Assembly (NCBI GenBank): GCA_026125895.1
Contig: JAHCKG010000004.1
Location: 62,001-126,000, forward strand
Reading direction: 5' to 3'
Length of the DNA: 64,000 nucleotides
Source of the DNA: Pseudolabrys sp.
GTDB taxonomy: Bacteria > Pseudomonadota > Alphaproteobacteria > Rhizobiales > Xanthobacteraceae
The notes beneath the pieces were generated by a model. The model was not told the origin of the DNA. It saw only the letters and a program-made list of their open reading frames with translations, and ran no database searches. Below are positions 22,724-31,292 of the stretch, in pieces. Within the stretch, counting starts at the first letter, position 1. Every line of letters starts with the position of its first letter. Position numbers and translations under genes: made by a program.

Positions 22724-24247
22724 TTAATGCTCGATGGCCGCCGGCGGCGTGCCGGGGCCGCGCAGCGGCCGCTCCTCGAGAATGTTGAGGAAGACGAGGC
22801 CGAGCACCAGCACCAGCGCGCAGGCGATGAACACCAGGCGGAAGGCGTGCGCGAGCTGCGGCGCTGAGGCCGAGCGCGCCAGCATCTCCATCTCCATGCC
22901 GGCCGAGCCGCCGAGGCCGCCGAGCACGATGGCGCCGAGAATCGCCACCACCAGCGACGAGAACAGCGCGCGGAAGAAGTTGGCGGCGCCGGTGGCGACG
23001 CCCATCTGCGCGCGCTCGACCGCGTTCTGCATGCACACCGTCGAGATCGGAAACACCGTGCCGATGCTCAGGCCGACGACGGTCTGCAGCAGGATCACCA
23101 CCGGCAACGGCAGGCCGGCCGGCGCGATCGCCAGCGGGATCAGCGCCGCGATGCCGAACGAGGTGCCGGCCATCGGGATGCGCTTGTAGCGCTCGACGCG
23201 CATCAGCGCGCGGCCCGTCAGTGTGGCGCCGACCACCACCGCGGTCATCATCGGGATGAGGCCGAGGCCGGATTGCGTCGCCGACAGATGCAGCACCACT
23301 TCGAAATACAAGGGCACGAAGATCGTCATGCCGATCAACGTCGCCATGTTGCAGGCGCCGGCGAGCGCCGCGGCGCGCACCACCTTGTTGCCGAGCACCG
23401 CGAGCGGCAGGAACGGCTCGGTCGCCGTGCGCAGCCGCCAGGCGAAGGCGAGCCACAGCAGCAGCGACAGGGCGAACAGCCCGACGATCGCGCCCGACAG
23501 CCACGGATAAAGCCGCCCGCCCCACGACAGGCCGAGCAGCAGCGCCACCGAAGCCGCCATCATCAGCACCGCGCCGACGACGTCGAGCTTATGCTCGCGC
23601 TTGTGGAACGGCACCAGCTTCAAGACGCGCCAGCACATGGCGAGTGCGGCGGCGCCGAGCGGCAGGTTGATCCAGAAGATCAGCGACCAGTCGAGATGCT
23701 CGGTGAGGAAGCCGCCGAGCACCGGGCCGCCGACCGAGGCGAGCGCGAACACCGCGCCGATATAGCCCTGATAGCGGCCGCGTTCGCGCGGTGAGACGAG
23801 ATCGGCGATGATGGTCTGCGCCAGCGCGATGAGGCCGCCGCCGCCGAGGCCCTGCACGCCGCGCGCGATGATCAGCGCCATCATGCTGGGCGCCAGCGCG
23901 CAGGCGATCGAGCCTATGACGAACATGGCGATGGCGCCGAGCATCACCATGCGGCGGCCGTGAATGTCGGACAGCTTGCCGAGCAGCGGCGTCGTCGCCG
24001 TGCCGGTGAGCAGATACACCGTCACCACCCAGGGCAGATCGTCGAGATTGCCGAAATGCCGGCCGATGGTCGGCAGCGCGGTGGCGACGATGGTCTGGTC
24101 GAGCGCGCCGAGGAACATGGCGAGCGCGATGCCGAGCACGATCTGCATGATCACGGCATGCGGCAGCGCGGCAGGCGCGGCGGCCGGCGCGGCGGTGGCG
24201 GCGCTCGCCTGCGGTTCCGGCGGGAGGGAGGGGTCGCGGTTCGTCAT
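22724..24247 (-). CDS. DHA2-family MFS multidrug efflux transporter (EmrB/QacA type)
   Basis: A 507-residue carrier with about 14 hydrophobic segments. The motif D1-like FLGALDQTIVATALPTIGRH, motif A GKLSDIHGRRMVMLG, RGVQGLGGGGLIALAQTIIA and motif C GPVLGGFLTEHLDW place it in the 14-TM drug:H+ antiporter-2 family. It exports hydrophobic compounds using the proton gradient. The N terminus has a 25-residue Ala/Pro-rich cytosolic lead. No membrane-fusion partner (EmrA) is adjacent, so it may act alone in the inner membrane. Confidence 0.92.
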   Translation of the reverse strand: MTNRDPSLPPEPQASAATAAPAAAPAALPHAVIMQIVLGIALAMFLGALDQTIVATALPTIGRHFGNLDDLPWVVTVYLLTGTATTPLLGKLSDIHGRRMVMLGAIAMFVIGSIACALAPSMMALIIARGVQGLGGGGLIALAQTIIADLVSPRERGRYQGYIGAVFALASVGGPVLGGFLTEHLDWSLIFWINLPLGAAALAMCWRVLKLVPFHKREHKLDVVGAVLMMAASVALLLGLSWGGRLYPWLSGAIVGLFALSLLLWLAFAWRLRTATEPFLPLAVLGNKVVRAAALAGACNMATLIGMTIFVPLYFEVVLHLSATQSGLGLIPMMTAVVVGATLTGRALMRVERYKRIPMAGTSFGIAALIPLAIAPAGLPLPVVILLQTVVGLSIGTVFPISTVCMQNAVERAQMGVATGAANFFRALFSSLVVAILGAIVLGGLGGSAGMEMEMLARSASAPQLAHAFRLVFIACALVLVLGLVFLNILEERPLRGPGTPPAAIEH

Positions 24248-24336
24248 GAGCCGCCGGACATGCCTTGCCGGCGCGGCTCACGCAAGCTTCTTGCGCGCGC
24301 GGGTGCTATGCCGGGCGGCGCCCGGGCGCGGCCGCC

Positions 24337-24519
24337 TCACCGCGGCAGCCGCTGCGATTCACGAAGCGAATCCGCCAGCTCCTCGCTGTGGAAGGCCTCG
24401 ATATCGGCGGCAACGTCCGGATAGGACGCCTGCATGAACTTGGCCTGCTTGTCGCGGTACCGCTGATAGGCGCCGAGCCGGCGGTTGAGACGTTCAAGCG
24501 CGCGACACCGGGCGTCCAT
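24337..24519 (-). CDS. Small hypothetical protein downstream of the repeated promoter element
   Basis: A 60-residue charged, helical protein (MDARCRALERLNRRLGAYQR, YRDKQAKFMQASYPDVAADI, EAFHSEELADSLRESQRLPR). The frame remains open upstream for about 25 codons with coding-like composition, but no ATG, GTG or TTG was seen there before a TAA, so the 5' end may be altered. Promoter element copy B lies about 75-120 bp upstream on the same strand. I recognise no family. It could be a 3' remnant of a longer gene. Confidence 0.45.
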   Translation of the reverse strand: MDARCRALERLNRRLGAYQRYRDKQAKFMQASYPDVAADIEAFHSEELADSLRESQRLPR

Positions 24520-24592
24520 CGTCTGCCATAGCTCGACCTTCGCCCGCGCCGCGTCGTGATGAGCGGAAGCGGCCGCGCAAGCCTCGCTGGCT

Positions 24593-24657
24593 TAATTGTG
24601 GAGGATGCCGGAAGACTAGCGGACCAGCGTCACGCTGTCAAGGATTATAATCTAGGC
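24593..24657 (-). promoter_or_regulatory. Repeated promoter-like element, copy B
   Basis: Minus strand: TTGACA (24641-24636), 17-bp spacer, TAGTCT (24618-24613). It shares with copy A (15401-15467) the AGCGTGACGCT palindrome, the CTCCACAATT stretch after the start site and GCCTAG upstream of the -35. Between the copies the -10 and the second palindrome differ (TAGTCT, CACAATTAAG). It points away from the neighbouring antitoxin gene and toward the 60-residue gene at 24337-24519. Confidence 0.55.
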
Positions 24658-24745
24658 ATCACTGGCGCCGTCTCAGCTGATCTCGCCTCCTGCACCATCC
24701 GAAACGTGGTATTGTGATTTCGCCTGGACGACAGGGAGACCCGCC

Positions 24746-24940
24746 ATGAGCATCGCCGATCTCGTATATGAGCAGGTCAAGACTCTGCCCGAGGCACTGG
24801 CTCGCGAGGTGCTCGACTTCGTCACCTTCCTACGCGAACGACGCGAGCGCGGCGAAACGCAGGATCTGATGGCTGCTCAATCGGCCTCACTGGCTCCCCT
24901 CTGGGACAACACCGAGGACAAAGTCTGGGACGATGCCTGA
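24746..24940 (+). CDS. DUF2281/AbrB-associated antitoxin-like protein
   Basis: A 64-residue protein: MSIADLVYEQVKTLPEALAR, EVLDFVTFLRERRERGETQD and a C terminus with WDNTEDKVWDDA. The N-terminal VYEQVKTLPEALAREVLDFV helix-turn pattern followed by an acidic W-x-x-x-E-D-x-x-WDD tail is typical of DUF2281 proteins, which pair with MazF/PemK or VapC toxins. The acidic tail would wrap the toxin. Its end overlaps the ATG of the damaged toxin gene by 8 bp. GGGAGACC provides a ribosome site. Confidence 0.8.
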   Translation: MSIADLVYEQVKTLPEALAREVLDFVTFLRERRERGETQDLMAAQSASLAPLWDNTEDKVWDDA

Positions 24941-25281
24941 GCGCGGCGACCTGCTGCTGATCCCGTTCCTTCACCGACTTGTCAGCCACCAAGCGCCGAC
25001 CGGTTCTGGCGCTCACGGCGTCTGATGGATGGGGCGATTTTATCGCTCTGCCGGTGACGTCGAGGCCGCAGATCGACCACGCGGTTTCGCTGACGGCCGC
25101 CGACCTCATCAGTGGTTCTCTGCCGGTTGCCAGCTGGATTCGAACCGATCGCATCGTGACGTTGAACAGCAGTCTTGTCGTCCGAACTATCGGACAAGTC
25201 TCCGAGCGCTCCGTCACCGCCGCCGTGGCCCTGCTTGTGAATTTTATTCAGCCAGTCGAAAAGACAAATCAACAAAACTAG
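24933..25281 (+). pseudogene. MazF/PemK-like toxin gene, frameshifted
   Basis: From ATG 24933 the frame encodes MPERGDLLLIPF, the MazF/PemK N terminus. Near 24966-24970 the frame changes, and the family sequence continues two bases away as FTDLSATKRRPVLALTASDG, FIALPVTSRPQ, SWIRTDRIVTLNSSLVVRTI and a C-terminal helix to 25281. The expected text is IPFPFTDLSATKRRP, so a dinucleotide appears lost from a short CCGTTC-type repeat. The toxin should be an mRNA interferase-fold protein but cannot be made as sequenced. The adjacent antitoxin is intact. Confidence 0.78.
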
Positions 25282-25310
25282 TTGCGAAGCAACCTGCCAT
25301 TAGCGACCGC

Positions 25311-26199
25311 TCATTTCTTGAATATATTATCTCGATGAAAACGCAGATAATTCGGGCTTGGCCGGAATATATCGTTATCTGGCAAAATCAAAGCCCCATC
25401 TTGATTGATCATTTGGCGCGCCTGAGTAGGAACGCTATGTGACACTAATATTCTATAGTCATCTCGAATCGAGATCATCCCTCGATCAAACAGCCAATGA
25501 AAAGTCTGAGACAAAGCAATTCCATTTCTGATGGCGTCGGGGCCGTTTTGCGACACCGGCCGAATGTGTGCGGCCTCGACCTCCGGCCTCCCCCCGCCAT
25601 TTATGAGTTGCAAGCCGGTTACAGCACATCGGTTTCCATACGCGGTCCTGACGGCCGTCCGAAACGCACGATCCCTAAAGGGTCGCGCAACGGTCATCTC
25701 CAACGATGGGGCGCTCGAATGGAACTTGCGGCTCTGAAAAACCAAGCTCATAGCCCAAATGACTCTCGTAACTTGGCGGAGTTATTTCCGCGGCAAATCC
25801 GGTGCGCAAAATGAGATCAAACTCAGCTTCTGAAACTAGCCTTACCGCGCGCCCGAAAGCCCCTTTGTTGACCGAGCCATCATCTTTACGAAGACCGTTC
25901 TCGAAAAACGAAACACCATCCGTGAAGGGGACGGGCTTATCAAAGTCGAGGTAGTCGGAAAGATGCGCATAAAAATGATCTGGCCGATGTCGATCTGGAC
26001 TAACGTCAACCACCCTTGCCATCGCAAAGTACGACATCCGGCCGACGCCGACCTCTGACCGGCGAGGCTCGTAATAAATGATGCCATCCCCCAACGAAGC
26101 CGGCACCTGATTCAAATAGGTCCGAGGAAAATGATAACGGTCTTCCCGATCGTCGTCATATCCGGAACCGGTCTTTATCGTGAAGATAGGTTTCGCCAC
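25311..26199 (-). pseudogene. HNH endonuclease gene, frameshifted
   Basis: The 5' frame from ATG 26199 encodes MAKPIFTIKTGSGYDDDRED, FPRTYLNQVPASLGDGIIYY and so on to VPFERPIV. The 3' frame then gives EMTVARPFRDRAFRTAVRTA, YGNRCAVTGLQLINGGGRPE, VEAAHIRPVSQNGPDAIRNG and SQTFHWLFDRG. The C-terminal part is a typical HNH nuclease with the Cys-x-x-T-G, EAAHI and NG-x-x-L residues. An extra G in a GTTGGAG run at about 25702-25706 explains the shift. Joined, the protein has about 295 residues and resembles stand-alone restriction-like HNH enzymes. As sequenced it lacks the nuclease domain. Confidence 0.8.
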
Positions 26200-26253
26200 T
26201 GCAGGTCTCGCCGATTGGCCGCTGGTCGAATCTAGTAGATTTGGCCTCCGACC

Positions 26254-26643
26254 TTAGGCCACCACCTCCACATCCGTCGCGCCGAAATCCGTTCCCTTGA
26301 ACAACAGCGGCTCGGCTTCCGCTTTCGCCAGCGCATAAGACGCGCAATCGCCGAAGTTAAGCCCGGCCCTGTGGCGGCCTTTGCCGTAGCGGATGAAAGC
26401 GTCGCGGGCGATGTCGGCGTGGTGGTCGGTGAAGGGAACGATGGTGACGGAGAAAGCGTCGAGCAGGCGATCGAAGCGCGACAATCCGGCCACGTCGAAG
26501 CGCCCGGCCATCACCATGCCCGCCTCAAACTTGCTGACCGCCGACAGCAGTCGGAGCGGCGCCGCCTCGATGGCGCGCTCGAAGGCCTCGCGCTCCGGCT
26601 CGTCCAACAGGATGGCGATGAGGGCCGAGGTGTCGATCACCAT
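26254..26643 (-). CDS. vapC: VapC-family PIN-domain ribonuclease toxin
   Basis: A 129-residue PIN-domain RNase with the full acidic site: Asp4 in MVIDTSALIAIL, Glu40 in SKFEAGMV, Asp99 in NFGDCASYALA and Asp119 in FKGTDFGATD. It should cleave tRNA or rRNA when freed from its antitoxin. The gene starts one base inside the antitoxin stop codon (overlap at 26643), the usual VapBC coupling. Both genes are intact, unlike the neighbouring toxin-type genes. Confidence 0.93.
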   Translation of the reverse strand: MVIDTSALIAILLDEPEREAFERAIEAAPLRLLSAVSKFEAGMVMAGRFDVAGLSRFDRLLDAFSVTIVPFTDHHADIARDAFIRYGKGRHRAGLNFGDCASYALAKAEAEPLLFKGTDFGATDVEVVA

Positions 26644-26906
26644 CAGTCGAAATGACCCTGCTCGTTGTAGCCGATGATCTCATCCGGCGTGCGGTCGTCG
26701 AGCACGGGCAGTTTCTTGACCTCGTCGACGATTTCCTGAACCCGCCGGCGGGTCAACTCGATATCGGCTTGCTTCGGCTTTCGCCGCTCGCGCTCGACTT
26801 CACGACGCAGCACCTCGGTCAGCGCCTCAGTGATGCCCTGCCCGCGCCGCCGCGCGAGTTCGCGGACAAGGTCCACGGTCTCTGGATTCTTAATGCTCAG
26901 GCCCAT
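26643..26906 (-). CDS. vapB: VapB-family antitoxin
   Basis: An 87-residue protein: MGLSIKNPETVDLVRELARR, GQGITEALTEVLRREVERER and an acidic C terminus with DDRTPDEIIGYNEQGHFD. The N-terminal SIKNPE-x3-L-x2-LA is the ribbon-helix-helix DNA-binding start of the PSK/VapB (Rv0623-like) family, and the C terminus binds VapC. It should repress its own promoter, where an AAGGTA/TACCTT palindrome overlaps the -35. It overlaps vapC by one base. Confidence 0.92.
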   Translation of the reverse strand: MGLSIKNPETVDLVRELARRRGQGITEALTEVLRREVERERRKPKQADIELTRRRVQEIVDEVKKLPVLDDRTPDEIIGYNEQGHFD

Positions 26907-26926
26907 GACAAGACCTCAATTTCTAG

Positions 26927-26955
26927 ATTATAGCTTGAAAGGTATATTCTACCTT
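26927..26955 (-). promoter_or_regulatory. vapBC promoter with operator palindrome
   Basis: On the minus strand a -10 TATAAT (26932-26927) follows a weak -35 AAGGTA (26955-26950) at 17 bp. A perfect inverted repeat AAGGTA-N5-TACCTT (26939-26955) covers the -35 and part of the spacer. The vapB ATG is at 26906. This is the expected layout for autoregulation by a VapBC complex. The region is strikingly AT-rich for this genome. Confidence 0.65.
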
Positions 26956-26997
26956 ATAGGTCTTACATTATTGATATTCAAGACAATTTATCGGCAC

Positions 26998-27522
26998 CTA
27001 TTTCCGCTTCGTCCCTCGTGACCCCTTCGGCCACTTCATCGGCCACTTCACGATGTAGTCGACCAGATCCCGGTCCGGCACGTTGACTTCGCTGTCCGAC
27101 ACCTTGCCGCGCACCGAGATGCCGGCGTCGTGCACCGTCTGCGGCGTGCCGGAGATCAAGGGATGCCACCACGGCAGGTCCTCGCTCGCCGCCACCAGCA
27201 CATAGCCGCAGGTCGGCGGCAGCCAGGTCAGCCGGCGGATGTTGCGCCACGACAGGCGCACGCAGTCGTGCACCTTCTTCTGCCGGTTCGGGTAGTCGGT
27301 GCAGCGGCAGCTGTCGCCGTCGAGCAGCTTGCAGCCGACGTCCGTATAGACCGTCTCGCCGGTGTCCTCGTCGGTCAGCTTGTTGAGGCAGCAGCGGCCG
27401 CAGCCGTCGCACAGGCTCTCCCACTCCTTGGCGGTCATCTCGGAGAGCTTCTTGGTGCGCCAGAACGGCGGCTTGGGTTCGGGCATGGCCGCGGGTTTGG
27501 GTTCGGTTTTGGAGACAGGCAT
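26998..27522 (-). CDS. UPF0260/YkgJ-type cysteine-cluster protein (YcgN-like)
   Basis: A 174-residue protein with the CDGCGRCC cluster at about residues 39-46, [14 protein letters not shown] and HDCVRLSW downstream, and [26 protein letters not shown]. These are the hallmarks of the UPF0260 (E. coli YcgN) family, presumed to bind a metal or an Fe-S cluster. The biochemical role is unproven. The C terminus is basic. It is a conserved housekeeping-type gene and marks the end of the accessory island. Confidence 0.92.
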   Translation of the reverse strand: MPVSKTEPKPAAMPEPKPPFWRTKKLSEMTAKEWESLCDGCGRCCLNKLTDEDTGETVYTDVGCKLLDGDSCRCTDYPNRQKKVHDCVRLSWRNIRRLTWLPPTCGYVLVAASEDLPWWHPLISGTPQTVHDAGISVRGKVSDSEVNVPDRDLVDYIVKWPMKWPKGSRGTKRK

Positions 27523-27784
27523 CGCCAGGATCGGCCTTTCGAGTCGCTTGGCCCCTTATACCCCCCACCCCGGCCCTGCCGCACAAGGGGGCGGGAGAAG
27601 AAGGCCCAATTTCTCCCCAATTGCCGTTCACCGTTCCGTCAATAAACACCCGGCCGCATTAGCGAAAACCGCCCCGATCGACTAGATTAGGGGGCGCTTT
27701 TGACCTGTGCGGCCGGAGCCTCCGGCCGGCGGGGCGAGCGCGCGGGCCCGAACTGAACCGTAAATAGTTGAACGATAAGGCGAA

Positions 27785-30058
27785 ATGGCCTTGGACGAGC
27801 TGCCTCCCGAGACCCGGCGCCAGTGGCTGAAGCGCATCCTCCTCGGCTTCGACGCCTGGGTGGATTTCAGCGTCTTCCGCTCGGCCGCCGGCCTGCGCGA
27901 GAACTACGAGCGCTTCTCCACCTTCATGGACCGCTTCCACGTCGCCGGCTGGAAGCGCTGGGCGGCCGAATTCGCCTCGGAGGGCGCCACTTTGGGCCTG
28001 GCCGGCGGCGTGCTGCTGCTGGGGCTGGCGACCTCGGCCTTCCAGATGACGCAGGACGGCGACTGGCTCAAGAAGTCCGAACTCGCCGTGACGTTTCTCG
28101 ACCGCTACGGCAACGAGATCGGCACCCGCGGCATCCGCCACAACGATTCCATCCCGCTCGACCAGTTTCCCGATCACCTGATCAAGGCGGTGCTGGCGAC
28201 CGAGGACCGCCGCTTCTACGAGCATTTCGGCATCGACGTGCCGGGCACCATGCGCGCGCTGGTCACCAACGCGCAGGCCGGCGGCGTGCGCCAGGGCGGC
28301 TCGTCGCTGACGCAGCAATTGGCCAAGAACCTGTTCCTGTCGAACGAGCGCACCATCGATCGCAAGATCAAGGAAGCGTTCCTGGCGATGTGGCTGGAGT
28401 CGCGGCTCACCAAGAACGAGATTTTGAAGCTGTATCTCGACCGCGCCTATATGGGCGGCGGCGCCTTCGGCGTCGACGCGGCGGCGCAGTATTACTTCAA
28501 CAAGTCGGCGCGCGACGTCAATCTGGCGGAAGCGGCGATGCTGGCCGGCCTGTTCAAGGCTCCGTCGAAATACTCGCCGGCCAACAACCTGCCGGCGGCG
28601 CGCGCCCGCGCCAACGTTGTGCTGGATAATCTCGTCGACACCGGCTTCATGACCGAAGGTCAGGTGTTCGGCGCCCGCCGCCACCCCGCCACCCCCGTCG
28701 ACCGCCGCGCCGACCGGGCGCCGAATTACTATCTCGATTACGCCTTCGACGAGATGAAGAAGCTCGTCGATACGCTGCCTAAGTCGATGACCGAGCGCGT
28801 ATTCGTCGTGCGCACCTCGCTCGACACCGGCATTCAGAACGTCGCCGACAACGCCGTCGAGACCATGCTGCGCCAATACGGCCAAGAGTATCACGCCGGC
28901 CAGGCGAACACGGTCATCATGGATGTCGACGGCGCGGTGCGTGCGATGGTCGGCGGCCGCGATTACGGCGCCAGCCAGTTCAACCGCGCGACGGACGCGA
29001 TGCGCCAGCCCGGCTCATCCTTCAAGCCTTACGTTTATGCGACGGCACTGGAGCACGGCTTCAAGCCGGAATCGATCGTCGTCGACGCGCCGATCTGTCT
29101 CGGCAACTGGTGCCCGCACAACTATGGCGGCGGTTATCGCGGCTCGATGACGCTGATCAGCGCCCTCACGCATTCGATCAACACCATCGCCGTGCGCCTG
29201 TCCGTCGCTATCGGCGACGGCAACCCGAAGCTCGGCCGTTCGCGCATCGTCAAGACGGCACGTGACATGGGCATCACTACGCCGCTGCCGGATACGCCGT
29301 CGCTGCCGATCGGCGCCGACGCGGTGACCATGATCGAGCATGTCGGCGCCTATGCGACCTTCCCCAATCTCGGCATGGCGGTGAAGCCGCATGCCATTCT
29401 CGAAGTGCGCACCGGCGACGGCAAATTGATCTGGCGCTACGACCGCGACGGACCCAAGCCGCGCCGTGCCCTCCCGGCCAACGTCGCCGCCGGCATGATC
29501 AGGATGATGAACAGCGTCGTCGAAAGCGGCACCGCACGGCGCGCCCGCCTCGAGGGCATTGCCGCGGCCGGCAAGACCGGGACGACCAACGATTATCGCG
29601 ATGCCTGGTTCATGGGTTATACCGGCAACTTCGTCTGCGGAGTCTGGTACGGCAACGACGATTACACCTCGACCAACCGCATGACCGGCGGTTCGCTGCC
29701 GGCGATGACGTGGCACGCCATCATGGAATATGCCCATCAGGGCATCGAGCTGAAGCAACTTCCGGGCGTCCCGGTTCCGGAGCGCGCCCGCGAGGTCGCC
29801 GCCCGATCGAACAAACCCGACGAGAAAGCCGCACCGCGGCGGCCGACGCTGCTGTCAAAGCGCGGCGCGGAAGCGCTGGTGCATGTCGAAAAGCTGCTCG
29901 ACGAAGCCGGCCGGGCCATGGCGCCGCTTCGCCCGACCGTCTCGAACGATGCGAAAAAGCCGGCAAAGCTGTCCCAGACGGATTCCTCCGGCGTACCGGA
30001 AAACGGCGATGCGCTGGCCGCCGCGCTGGAGGGCCACGCCTTCGGATCCAGCAACTGA
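27785..30058 (+). CDS. mrcA: Bifunctional penicillin-binding protein 1A (glycosyltransferase/transpeptidase)
   Basis: A 757-residue class A PBP. After a ~70-residue cytosolic lead and one membrane helix (about 75-95), the GT51 domain has the catalytic Glu motif ATEDRRFYEHFGID and GGSSLTQQLAKNLFL. The transpeptidase has the SxxK serine in PGSSFKPY, the SxN motif in SINTIAV and KTGTTNDYRDAWFMGY. A basic, low-complexity C-terminal tail (about 665-757) follows. It polymerises and cross-links peptidoglycan at the inner membrane. The long N-terminal lead before the helix is a feature I recall in rhizobial PBP1A proteins. It is divergent from the UPF0260 gene. Confidence 0.93.
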   Translation: MALDELPPETRRQWLKRILLGFDAWVDFSVFRSAAGLRENYERFSTFMDRFHVAGWKRWAAEFASEGATLGLAGGVLLLGLATSAFQMTQDGDWLKKSELAVTFLDRYGNEIGTRGIRHNDSIPLDQFPDHLIKAVLATEDRRFYEHFGIDVPGTMRALVTNAQAGGVRQGGSSLTQQLAKNLFLSNERTIDRKIKEAFLAMWLESRLTKNEILKLYLDRAYMGGGAFGVDAAAQYYFNKSARDVNLAEAAMLAGLFKAPSKYSPANNLPAARARANVVLDNLVDTGFMTEGQVFGARRHPATPVDRRADRAPNYYLDYAFDEMKKLVDTLPKSMTERVFVVRTSLDTGIQNVADNAVETMLRQYGQEYHAGQANTVIMDVDGAVRAMVGGRDYGASQFNRATDAMRQPGSSFKPYVYATALEHGFKPESIVVDAPICLGNWCPHNYGGGYRGSMTLISALTHSINTIAVRLSVAIGDGNPKLGRSRIVKTARDMGITTPLPDTPSLPIGADAVTMIEHVGAYATFPNLGMAVKPHAILEVRTGDGKLIWRYDRDGPKPRRALPANVAAGMIRMMNSVVESGTARRARLEGIAAAGKTGTTNDYRDAWFMGYTGNFVCGVWYGNDDYTSTNRMTGGSLPAMTWHAIMEYAHQGIELKQLPGVPVPERAREVAARSNKPDEKAAPRRPTLLSKRGAEALVHVEKLLDEAGRAMAPLRPTVSNDAKKPAKLSQTDSSGVPENGDALAAALEGHAFGSSN

Positions 30059-30147
30059 ATAACGGCCGCGCCATAGCCCGCGCCGTCGGCACGGCGTAGT
30101 CTGCGGCCGATGCGACTCAGGTCTCCCTCCCCGCCAGCGGATCGATC

Positions 30148-30726
30148 GTGCGGCTTCTGACGTCAACGCTCTTTGCTCTCCTGATCGCCGCCGCCGTCGG
30201 CTTGGGACTCACTTATTTTGCGCTGACGCGCGGCGCCGCCTTCGGCGCACTCACGATCGGCAGTTGGACCGCGTGGCCGAAAACCGGCACGGCCGATGCA
30301 GACCCTTATGCGCGGGCCACCATCGCCCGCACAGGACAATTGCCGGTTGCTCTCGGCGATGGCGTGTCGTTCACCGCTCAGTCGGACGATGACGACAAGC
30401 CCCTCGATGGCCGTTGCGACGTCGTACTGTTCGGCGTGACGCCGGCCGCCCGCTTCTGGACGCTGACGCTCTACAACCGTGATGGCGGACTGGTTGCCAA
30501 TTCGGTCCAGCGCTTCGGTTTCACCAGCCAGGAAATCGTCCGCCGCGCCGACGGCAGCTTCGAGATCACCGTGTCGCCACGCGCCCATGCGGGAAACTGG
30601 CTGCCGACGGCAGGCGTCGAGCGCTACGCGCTGGTGCTGAGGCTCTATGACACCGCAGTCGGTGTCGCCACCAAGGCCGGCCGCGAGGTGCCGATGCCGA
30701 GCATCGAAACCAGGAGCTGCCCGTGA
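30148..30726 (+). CDS. DUF1214-domain membrane-anchored protein
   Basis: A 192-residue protein starting at GTG 30148. One N-terminal membrane helix (about 5-27) anchors it, and the periplasmic part carries the DUF1214 signatures WTAWPKTGTADADPYARA, FWTLTLYNRDGGLVAN and the NWLPT region (GNWLPTAGVERYALVLRLYD). DUF1214 is normally fused to DUF1254; here the partner is a separate gene that overlaps by 4 bp (GTGA). The pair should act together. The function is unknown. Confidence 0.88.
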   Translation: MRLLTSTLFALLIAAAVGLGLTYFALTRGAAFGALTIGSWTAWPKTGTADADPYARATIARTGQLPVALGDGVSFTAQSDDDDKPLDGRCDVVLFGVTPAARFWTLTLYNRDGGLVANSVQRFGFTSQEIVRRADGSFEITVSPRAHAGNWLPTAGVERYALVLRLYDTAVGVATKAGREVPMPSIETRSCP

Positions 30727-31292
30727 TCCGCTGGATGCTCCTTCTGTTCGGCGGCGCGCTGCTCGGCGGCGTCGTCCATCTCGGCACTATCATCCTGCTG
30801 CCGCGCACGGCGACCCAGGATGCCTATGCGCGCCTCGTCGACAAGGCGCCCGTGAACACGGTGACGCCGCTGCCGGAGCCGACGCCGGCCAGCGCCGTCA
30901 TGCCGTACATGGATCCGGCCTTCGCCGGCGGCATCTGCCGTTACGATCTGACGAAGGGCCCGATCAAGCTCAGCGTGCCGGTCAGCCTCGCCTATACGTC
31001 GGTGTCGTTCTACACGCGCTACGACGTCGCCTATTACGCCATCAACGATCGCGCGGCCGGGCGCCGCGTCATCGAACTCGATCTGATGACGGCGGAACAG
31101 AAGAGTCAGATGCCCGAAGACGAGGACGTCACCGCGGCGGACCGTCTGATCGTGGAATCGCCGACCGTAACCGGACTGATCGCGATCCGGGCGCTGGCGC
31201 CGGAGCCCGGTCTCTTGCCCATGGCGCAGGCGACGATCGCCAATGCGCGTTGCACGCCGCAGGCGATGCCGGCGTCCGCCGCGGTGCGCTGA
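30723..31292 (+). CDS. DUF1254-domain membrane-anchored protein
   Basis: A 189-residue protein starting at GTG 30723 inside the preceding stop codon. It has an N-terminal membrane helix (about 4-26), then DAYARLVDKAPVNTVTPLPE, MDPAFAGGICRYDLTKGPIK and VSFYTRYDVAYYAINDRAAG, as in short DUF1254 proteins of rhizobia. With the DUF1214 gene it forms a two-gene operon. Its TGA directly touches the stop codon of the convergent lipoprotein gene, leaving no intergenic base. Confidence 0.85.
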   Translation: MIRWMLLLFGGALLGGVVHLGTIILLPRTATQDAYARLVDKAPVNTVTPLPEPTPASAVMPYMDPAFAGGICRYDLTKGPIKLSVPVSLAYTSVSFYTRYDVAYYAINDRAAGRRVIELDLMTAEQKSQMPEDEDVTAADRLIVESPTVTGLIAIRALAPEPGLLPMAQATIANARCTPQAMPASAAVR

